Source: an uncultured Prevotella sp. (GTDB taxonomy: Bacteria > Bacteroidota > Bacteroidia > Bacteroidales > Bacteroidaceae). From it: a stretch of 38,301 bases of DNA. The notes beneath the pieces are model-generated. The model saw only the letters and a program-made list of their open reading frames with translations, did no database searches and was not told the origin of the DNA. The stretch is taken from positions 1-38,301 of the forward strand of contig URSZ01000005.1 of assembly GCA_900550635.1 (NCBI GenBank), written 5' to 3'. The stretch's first letter is position 1; each line of letters starts with the position of its first letter. The position numbers were made by a program, and so were the translations under genes. Positions 27,223 to 32,884 of this stretch are shown here, piece by piece.

Positions 27223-28257
27223 TTAAGGCTCCTGGCTGCCTGCGCTCGGCAATACGAGTTCGGTTTCGTTGAAGCCGCCCCAGTCGCTAACAGTAGCGGT
27301 GAACTTAATCGGGCAAAGCTGAGGATTATCAGGTTCGTCGGGGTCGCCGCCGGTTATGTTCTGTGCGTTGAGTTCAGCCGTGAACTTGTAGCTCTTGCCT
27401 TGCTCCATGGTAACAGCGGGAATCTCAACCTCGTGGTTGTACTGGTCGGTTACGCCGCTGTGGTGACGTGTAACGAGGAAAGTAACAACGTACTTCTGGT
27501 CTGCGCTTGTTGCGGGAATCATGTACTTGTGGTCGGTTTCCTTTGTTTCGTTTTCTGCATAGCCGGTAGCCTCAGCGTCGAGGATTACGTTGCCGAAGCT
27601 GAGTTCTGCTACATTATTGTCATCTGCCAATGCCCAGGTAGCTGTTGCGCCGAGAGTAGCGGTAGCCTTGGTGTTTGCGTTGGTGATAGTAACGCCGGTT
27701 ACGTTGATTGTAGAACCGTCGTCCATTCCGTTTTTGAACGCGAACTTAACGCGCGAAAGCAGGTGGTTGAAAGTGAAGTCGATAGGATCAGGGCAAGTAG
27801 TTGTAGTACTAACGGCGTTGGTTGCATAAGTGTCGTCGATGTCGTAGATAAGGTCGGTAGTACCTTCGCCGTTCTCAAAGTCGATAGAGCCGTACTCGCC
27901 TACAGTGCTGGGAGCGTTGAAAGTGCCGAATCCGGCAGGAGCGATAGCCACGAAGCTGTAGTTGTAGCCGTTTTCCCAGTAAACGTTGCCGTTGTAAGTC
28001 CACTCGGAGCCGCTCTTGTTAACCGTAGTAGCGTCGAACGGCTTACCGGTCTGCTCGCCTTTGCTCATCAGGCCCCACACCTGGAATGAGTTGAATGTGG
28101 TGTTGTTGAGGTCGTTGGCTGCGCCTTTGACGCTCTTGTTCACGAAACCGTCGAACTTGATGGTGTTGCCGTTCACGGCCTTGCCGGTGGTTTCGTCATT
28201 GCTGCAGCTTGCCAGCATGGCAACGGCTGCAACTGCCATTAAAAATACTTTTTTCAT
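27223..28257 (-). CDS. Fimbrillin-family lipoprotein, probable major subunit
   Basis: The 344-residue protein has a lipoprotein signal peptide with lipobox MLAS-C18. The body is Mfa_like_1: VYWENGYNYSFVAIAP, then DFTFNHLLSRVKFAF (the HxLSRVKF landmark), YMIPATSADQKYVVTF, and a C-terminal WGGFNETELVLP strand. Such pilins are exported as lipoproteins, trimmed, and polymerised on the outer membrane by strand exchange (type V pili). The small size and position suggest the shaft subunit. It is separated from the DUF5119 gene by 240 bp that hold repeat element 6, so its expression may be uncoupled from the upstream genes. Confidence 0.88.
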   Translation of the reverse strand: MKKVFLMAVAAVAMLASCSNDETTGKAVNGNTIKFDGFVNKSVKGAANDLNNTTFNSFQVWGLMSKGEQTGKPFDATTVNKSGSEWTYNGNVYWENGYNYSFVAIAPAGFGTFNAPSTVGEYGSIDFENGEGTTDLIYDIDDTYATNAVSTTTTCPDPIDFTFNHLLSRVKFAFKNGMDDGSTINVTGVTITNANTKATATLGATATWALADDNNVAELSFGNVILDAEATGYAENETKETDHKYMIPATSADQKYVVTFLVTRHHSGVTDQYNHEVEIPAVTMEQGKSYKFTAELNAQNITGGDPDEPDNPQLCPIKFTATVSDWGGFNETELVLPSAGSQEP

Positions 28258-28383
28258 GTCAGTGAATTTTTAGTTAGACATAATTATTAATAATATAAAT
28301 GAATGAATCAAGGTTCTGTTTTGGTTTGCCTGGGGGAGTTTTCCGTTTTTGTCCGCATTTTTTCGAGGGGTTCGGGAGGCCGG

Positions 28384-28449
28384 AAAAAATATGTCTGACC
28401 TATTTCGAAATATGTCTGAGATATTTTAAAATATGTCGGACATAATTTC
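28384..28449. repeat. Intergenic triple-palindrome element 6
   Basis: The units are TATGTCTGACCTA, TATGTCTGAGATA and TATGTCGGACATA, joined by ATTTCGAAA and ATTTTAAAA, which are themselves palindromic. There is no GAGCAAAT module. This is the only copy inside a presumed operon, between the DUF5119 and fimbrillin genes. The other 170 bp of this spacer hold nothing I recognise. Confidence 0.88.
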
Positions 28450-28497
28450 TTTTACGTGCCGTGTTGTTTTTCCCTTTTGCCCATGCGGCTTTGCGGA

Positions 28498-29541
28498 TTA
28501 GCGCAGGGGCAGCTCGATGTCCTCGAATTCGCCCCACCCGTCTACGGTGACGTCGAAGCCGGAGCCGCCGGCCTGGCCTTCCTCGTCGGTGATTTCGATG
28601 TCCTTAACTACTATCACTCCGCCTTCGGGCTGTGCGGCCACCTGGTCGGTTACGTCGAAGTCGAACGTTTTCATCTGCCCGTTATTGAGCCTTACCTCGA
28701 GGTTGAGGGCGTAGGTGCGTGTGGCGGCGCGCGTCTTGTAGAGGGCGTTGGGATAGTCGGGCACTCCGAAAGAGCGCACGCAGGCCTGCGCGCCGTAGGG
28801 TTGCAGGGTGCAGTCGAAGAGTATGGTGGCGGCTTCGGCCGACGTGCGCCCGGTGTTGAGCATTACCGACTCGGCCATGCCTGCAAGTGCCCCGCGTGCC
28901 AGCGCCACGTATTCAAGTCCGTGGCTGAACTCGTAGCGCACCACGTAGGTGAACACCAGCGGGTGCATTGTTACGGGCAGTTCGGCCGTTTCGGGTTGGC
29001 GCACGGCGGTGTAGCTTTCCATGTAGTTGCCGTAGAGCATGTCGGGCTGGTTGACGGTGTTGTCGGCCGCATTGTCCATGTACTGGCTGCCGAGATAGGT
29101 GGAGCGTGTTACGGCGCGCGTGGTTGCACGTGCCGAAGCGTATGAGTTCATGTCGTCGAACACGATGTATTCGGTGTCGTTGTTATAGAAGAGGAGCGAG
29201 TGTTCGCCGGGGCGCATTTGCACGGTGCCGCCTTCGGGCTCGAGGTTTACCACGTTGTTTGTGCCGTCGTCGTTATACACCTGCACGCGCAGGCCTTCGG
29301 GCACGGCTGGGCGCAGGGAGTCGTATTCAAAGCCGAAGCGTTGGGCAAACGACGGGTAGCTTTCCCAGTCGGTGCCGCCCTGTGCGGGCACTTCCCACTC
29401 CTGTTGGTATGTGGCCTTGACGAGTATTTCGGTTTTGGGCGCGTGTTCGTCGTGGTCGAAGCATAGTTCCTTGTGTTCGCAGGAATATGCGGCCAGCAGC
29501 ATGGCCGGCAGGAGAATGTATTTCATTGCGTTGCGTTTCAT
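28498..29541 (-). CDS. DUF5119 family fimbrial-operon lipoprotein (FimB/Mfa2-like role)
   Basis: The 347-residue protein has a lipoprotein signal peptide (lipobox AAYS-C21) followed by EHKELCFDHDEHAP, the typical DUF5119 opening (kelC-DH). The rest is beta-rich, with LEPEGGTVQMRPGEHSLLFYNNDTEYI and a final VDGWGEFEDIELPLR strand like that of fimbrillins. Proteins of this type in fimbrial operons are thought to anchor or assemble the pilus. The ATG at 29541 overlaps the stop of the DUF3575 gene as ATGA, which indicates translational coupling; an ATG five codons later is also possible. Confidence 0.83.
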   Translation of the reverse strand: MKRNAMKYILLPAMLLAAYSCEHKELCFDHDEHAPKTEILVKATYQQEWEVPAQGGTDWESYPSFAQRFGFEYDSLRPAVPEGLRVQVYNDDGTNNVVNLEPEGGTVQMRPGEHSLLFYNNDTEYIVFDDMNSYASARATTRAVTRSTYLGSQYMDNAADNTVNQPDMLYGNYMESYTAVRQPETAELPVTMHPLVFTYVVRYEFSHGLEYVALARGALAGMAESVMLNTGRTSAEAATILFDCTLQPYGAQACVRSFGVPDYPNALYKTRAATRTYALNLEVRLNNGQMKTFDFDVTDQVAAQPEGGVIVVKDIEITDEEGQAGGSGFDVTVDGWGEFEDIELPLR

Positions 29542-30812
29542 TTCATGCCTCCTTTCGTGTTGTTGCTGTTTCCGCGGCCGAGCAGCCAGACGAGCGATAT
29601 TTCGGCCTTTGTAGGCCCGAACCAGTGGCGGTTGCGTGTGGACTGCCAAACGAAGTGGCCGTCGCGCGGGTTGTAGGTGTAGTATTTTCCGCCCCAGTAG
29701 CCCACGCCGAGGGTGAAGTCGATGTTAAGGCGGCGCGCAATGGGCAGCGAGTATCCGTATTCCACGCCGAATGCGTAGTTGGGGCTTTCCCAGAGGGTTT
29801 CGCCGGGCTTGCCGCCCATGTATCCTTTGCCTCCCCACTCGAAGTCGTAGGTGAAAATCTGTCCGTACAGGCCGAGGTGGTGCCCGGTAAGGGGTTTTTC
29901 TTCGGCTTTCCGGCCGAACCATTTGCGCACTGCGATGTCGCCGCCGTAAATGCGCCAGTAGCGTTTGTCGCTGCGCGAGTTCCACCAGCCGTACATCACG
30001 TTGCCGCCTATGGTCCAGTTGTTGCCGAGGTAGAACTCTATGCCGATGTTAGGCACTGCGAGCACGTCGTAGAGCATGTTGGTTTTCAAGGCCATGAAAA
30101 ACGGCTTTTTCTCCTCGGGTTGCGGTGCGGGAGCCGGCGCGGGCGTTACCGCCTGCCCGGGTTCTACGGCCGGAGCCGGAGCGGGTGTCTCGACCGGTGC
30201 GGGCGGGGGTGTTTCCTGTTTTTTCTTCACGGTTACGAGCACTATGCTGGCGTTGCGCACCGAGGGGAAGAAATTGCGGAGCATGTAATGCCATGTGCGG
30301 CCGTACTGTAGCTCCATGAGGTGTTTCTTGCGGCTGTCGACAAGGCGTCCACGGTTGTCGTAGGTATATTCGGGCACGTTGCGCATTACGTCTACGGCTT
30401 CCTGCTTGTGGGGCATGTCGGACTGCTCTACGAGCTGCGCCAGGTAGTCCCAGGCGGTGATGTCGTCGGTGCGTTTTACGATATTGTCGGGCAGGGTGAC
30501 GTGTTTGCGCACATATTCCTCGAGGGCGCGGCTGCGCTGTTGCGACAGCTTGCGGTTTATGGCCATTGAGCCTTCGGGCGAGGCCGAACCGCAGAATGTT
30601 ATACTTTCCAGCTCGAGGGTGGAATCGTTCCTGATGTCTTCAAGAAAAGAAATTATTTCCGCAAGGCTTTCGGAATTGCCGGTGAGGTTGGAGTTCAAAA
30701 CGGCGTTTCCAACGCGGAAGCCAACAGAAAACTCTTTAGAATTTTCCTGTGCTGCCATGTGGGAGCAACCGAGCACCAGCAGGGCGGATACTAAGAAAAC
30801 TTTCGCTCGCAT
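29538..30812 (-). CDS. OmpA-like/DUF3575 outer-membrane protein, first gene of the fimbrial operon
   Basis: The 424-residue exported protein has a signal peptide (about 1-21). An OmpA-like region follows at about 25-195 (ITFCGSASPEGSMAINRKLSQQRSRALEEYV is the typical fold). A Pro/Ala linker lies at about 201-235, and a DUF3575 beta-barrel-like domain at about 238-415 (FMALKTNMLYDVLAVPNIGIEFYLGNNW). Genes of this kind commonly open Bacteroidales fimbrial operons; the OmpA part may contact peptidoglycan. The start at 30812 lies 20 bp from the left inverted repeat of the invertible promoter, so expression should depend on switch orientation. Confidence 0.87.
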   Translation of the reverse strand: MRAKVFLVSALLVLGCSHMAAQENSKEFSVGFRVGNAVLNSNLTGNSESLAEIISFLEDIRNDSTLELESITFCGSASPEGSMAINRKLSQQRSRALEEYVRKHVTLPDNIVKRTDDITAWDYLAQLVEQSDMPHKQEAVDVMRNVPEYTYDNRGRLVDSRKKHLMELQYGRTWHYMLRNFFPSVRNASIVLVTVKKKQETPPPAPVETPAPAPAVEPGQAVTPAPAPAPQPEEKKPFFMALKTNMLYDVLAVPNIGIEFYLGNNWTIGGNVMYGWWNSRSDKRYWRIYGGDIAVRKWFGRKAEEKPLTGHHLGLYGQIFTYDFEWGGKGYMGGKPGETLWESPNYAFGVEYGYSLPIARRLNIDFTLGVGYWGGKYYTYNPRDGHFVWQSTRNRHWFGPTKAEISLVWLLGRGNSNNTKGGMK

Positions 30813-30831
30813 TTTTGATTTTTTTTAATCG

Positions 30832-30848
30832 CTCTCTTACCAAGAGAG
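30832..30848 (+). repeat. Left inverted repeat of the switch (IRL)
   Basis: CTCTCTTACCAAGAGAG. The arms CTCTC and GAGAG are themselves inverted around TTACCAA. This is the form of a tyrosine-recombinase site: two protein-binding arms and an asymmetric 7-bp centre. Confidence 0.88.
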
Positions 30849-30952
30849 CTACAAGGTGTCAGAAAGTCCCTGCTGACGGGGCTTGCAGTGTTTTCAATAG
30901 TTAAACAAACTTGAAATAATAACTCATTTTGTGAAAAAAGAGCAATAAAAAT

Positions 30953-30984
30953 TTGGTCGTTATTCGCTCGTAACGTATTTTTGC
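30953..30984 (+). promoter_or_regulatory. Switchable promoter, rightward (OFF) in this assembly
   Basis: TTTG (30953-30956), 20-bp spacer, TATTTTTG (30977-30984). This matches the Bacteroidota consensus at every fixed base. In this orientation it would transcribe through both right repeats and repeat element 7 toward the antisense strand of the recombinase gene. Confidence 0.85.
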
Positions 30985-30997
30985 ACTTAACTATCTG

Positions 30998-31013
30998 TCT
31001 CTTGGTAAGAGAG
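30998..31013 (-). repeat. Right inverted repeat 1 of the switch (IRR1)
   Basis: TCTCTTGGTAAGAGAG is the complement of IRL over 16 bases; the seventeenth position is G instead of C. It lies 13 bp after the -7 box. Confidence 0.88.
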
Positions 31014-31020
31014 TTGCATA

Positions 31021-31036
31021 TCTCTTGGTAAGAGAG
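31021..31036 (-). repeat. Right inverted repeat 2 of the switch (IRR2)
   Basis: TCTCTTGGTAAGAGAG again, identical to IRR1 and 23 bp further on in the same orientation. Recombination with IRL at this copy would also invert the promoter but with a longer leader. The perfect palindrome GGAAAATTTTCC follows at 31037-31048, overlapping the end of the repeat by none. Confidence 0.85.
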
Positions 31037-31140
31037 GGAAAATTTTCCTGAATTTTTTTCCTCTTATCCTGTTTTGAAAACCGACATACGCCGACGCGGA
31101 ACGCGGCATGAAAAATGTGCGCGTTTTTGTGCAGGAAATT

Positions 31141-31247
31141 GAAAACTGGTTTTCAGCTTGTAAACCCCACATGGGAGCAAATAAAAAATACAAGGCACAT
31201 AATTCAAAATATGTCTGACCTATTTTAAAATATCTCAGACATATTTT
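31141..31247 (+). repeat. Intergenic triple-palindrome element 7 with full-length flanking module
   Basis: GAAAACTGGTTTTCAG (31141-31156) is followed by AACCCCACATGGGAGCAAAT. The units TACAAGGCACATA, TATGTCTGACCTA and TATCTCAGACATA come next, and CTGAAAACCGG closes the right side (31255-31265). It aligns with element 8 over 94 bp with about six differences. It lies between the invertible promoter and the end of the recombinase gene, outside the inverting segment. Confidence 0.92.
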
Positions 31248-31333
31248 CGGGCACCTGAAAACCGGGGCAAAACGCAGCGTAGGAATAACGACAAACGAGG
31301 CAGCGGGAATTTGCGTCTTGCCCGGACGGGAAA

Positions 31334-32530
31334 TCAGAGTTTTTTGAGTATCGAGCGGTTTGCCTTGTCTACGGCCGAACGGTCGAGCGAGGCAAGGTAA
31401 ATCTGCGTGGTGGCTTCGGAGTCATGCCCCATGCCTTCGCTTATTACCGACAGGGGTATGTGCTGGCTGCGCGCTATGCTGGCCCATGAGTGGCGCGTGA
31501 CGTACATGGTGAGGTTGGTGTGCAGGCCAACGAGCAGCGCAATCTTCTTGAGCAGGCTGTTGACAAGGTGCAGGGCGTTGCGGTACTGCGTCCGTTCCCT
31601 GCCGCTGCGGGTGATTATGGGCAGGAGGTAGCCGGTGGGCGAAGCGGGATATTTGTCGATTATCTCCTGCATGCACTTTTCCCATTTTACGTGCAGCCGC
31701 TGGCCGGTTTTGCGCCGGCGGTAGGTGAGCACTCCCCCGCGGAGGTCTTTTTTCCTTAGGTAAGCCATGTCGACGAACGCCATGCCGCGCGTGTAGAAGG
31801 AGAACATGAACATGTCGCGCGCAAAATCCATTGACGGCTTGAGCGCCAGGTCCTCGTTCTTGATTTTCCTGATGTAGCCCAGCGGTATGGCCCGCTTTGC
31901 GGTTTTTCCCACTCCGGTATAAACGTGGCGGAAGGGGTTGCGCTGCGGGGTAAGCTCCTTGTCGGCCGCGCGGTTGTAGACGGCGCGCAGTATGCGGTTG
32001 TAGAACGATACGGTGTTCATCGTCACGTTGCGCGCCTTGAGGTAGGTTTCGTATTCCGCCAGGAGCATGGCGTCGATTTCGCTTATGGGTATGTCGCAGC
32101 CGTTGCGGAAGGCGGTGAAACTGTTGAGCGTAGAGGTGTAGGTTTCGACGCAACGCACCTTGTCCTGCTCACGAAGCTGGCGGATTACTCCTTTCATGAA
32201 ATCGAGGAACATGGGCGGCGCTTCCGGCTCCCTGAAGCGCGCCACTATGCCGTCGGCCGTGAGGAGGGCGGGATTGTCGCTCATGGAGTCGATAATGTTG
32301 GCAATGCGGGTGGCGTCGTTGCGGAGTTTCTGGTTTATGAGCATTATCGTGCCCGTGCGCGCGGCGTGAACGGGCATTGCTTCGGACTGTGCGGCGTCCC
32401 ATTCTTCGGGATATATCTTGCAGCCGCTTACGACGTAGCGCGTGACATTGCGGCAGGTTATGCGGTAAATTATACTGCCCGGACGGCCTGCCACCGTCGA
32501 GGGGCGGAACTTGATTCTTAAAGTTGCCAT
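31334..32530 (-). CDS. Tyrosine-type site-specific recombinase (probable promoter invertase)
   Basis: The 398-residue protein has an N-terminal arm-binding domain (about 1-100), a SAM-like core-binding domain (about 105-205) and a catalytic domain (about 215-390). Catalytic residues are R248 (FYTRGM), K274 (RRRKTGQ), R346 (MYVTRHSWA), H369 (GMGHDSE) and nucleophile Y378 (TTQIYLASLD). The first position of the usual HxxR box is Y343, which I recall as common in Bacteroidota integrases. The start at 32530 (MATLRIKF) is standard; the open frame extends to a TTG at 32638 through repeat sequence and is not used. No excisionase, mobilisation or phage genes are near. Its position beside the fimbrial switch makes it the likely invertase. 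Confidence 0.88.
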   Translation of the reverse strand: MATLRIKFRPSTVAGRPGSIIYRITCRNVTRYVVSGCKIYPEEWDAAQSEAMPVHAARTGTIMLINQKLRNDATRIANIIDSMSDNPALLTADGIVARFREPEAPPMFLDFMKGVIRQLREQDKVRCVETYTSTLNSFTAFRNGCDIPISEIDAMLLAEYETYLKARNVTMNTVSFYNRILRAVYNRAADKELTPQRNPFRHVYTGVGKTAKRAIPLGYIRKIKNEDLALKPSMDFARDMFMFSFYTRGMAFVDMAYLRKKDLRGGVLTYRRRKTGQRLHVKWEKCMQEIIDKYPASPTGYLLPIITRSGRERTQYRNALHLVNSLLKKIALLVGLHTNLTMYVTRHSWASIARSQHIPLSVISEGMGHDSEATTQIYLASLDRSAVDKANRSILKKL

Positions 32531-32597
32531 GATTTGATTTTTTAAATGAATTAATGAGAGTGTCGTTTCTCCCGGTAAACTCCCGCTGCTATAAAAG

Positions 32598-32636
32598 ATA
32601 CGTCCGACATAACTTTGAAATATGTCGGACGTAATC
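32598..32636. repeat. Two-unit variant of the palindrome element (element 9)
   Basis: ACGTCCGACATA (32600-32611) and TATGTCGGACGT (32621-32632) are perfect 12-bp inverted repeats around a 9-bp centre, ACTTTGAAA with overlap. Each is also half of a TCNGA-type unit. It lies about 70 bp upstream of the recombinase start codon, where a promoter or operator would be, and lacks the flanking module. Confidence 0.75.
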
Positions 32637-32783
32637 AATAATGTTACGGATATGTGCTTTTTTATGCTTCCTGTGCGGGAAAGCGGCGGCGGGCGTGCAA
32701 AATTCGACAGGGAAACGGTCGGCCGGCAACGGCACCTGCCATATATTATATAATGTGTGGGCGGGAACGTTGCGAGCTAAAAT

Positions 32784-32827
32784 AAAAAATTCGGGCAGAT
32801 ACCGTAAGGGTATCTGCCCGAATTTTT
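32784..32827. terminator. recQ terminator, bidirectional form
   Basis: AAAAAATTCGGGCAGATACC (32784-32803) pairs with GGTATCTGCCCGAATTTTT (32809-32827), a perfect stem with a 5-nt loop and U-tracts in both directions. It is 58 bp past the leftward recQ stop at 32885. The rest of the spacer up to the recombinase gene holds element 9 and an ATTATATAAT palindrome (about 32745-32754). Confidence 0.93.
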
Positions 32828-32884
32828 GTCGTTCTTTGCTGCGTCTCCGGCTTTTCCTGCCGCGCGCCGAAAATGGTGTGTTTG

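Larger units (their letters stand above)
30832..31036. promoter_or_regulatory. Invertible promoter (phase switch) of the fimbrial operon
   Basis: Inverted copies of CTCTCTTACCAAGAGAG bound a 149-bp segment (or 172 bp with the outer right copy) that contains a perfect promoter. The promoter reads rightward here, away from the fimbrial operon, and I found no TTTG...TAnnTTTG pair reading leftward. Inversion would place the -7 box 14 bp from the left repeat, giving a leader of about 45 nt before the ATG at 30812. The layout matches known phase-variable promoters of Bacteroidales surface structures. A tyrosine recombinase gene lies next to it. The repeats and promoter are seen directly; switching is inferred. 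Confidence 0.85.

Noticed and set aside
31334..32530. Integrase of a prophage or integrative conjugative element
   Set aside because: No phage, mobilisation, excisionase or tRNA attachment site is nearby, whereas a recombinase-type switch is.
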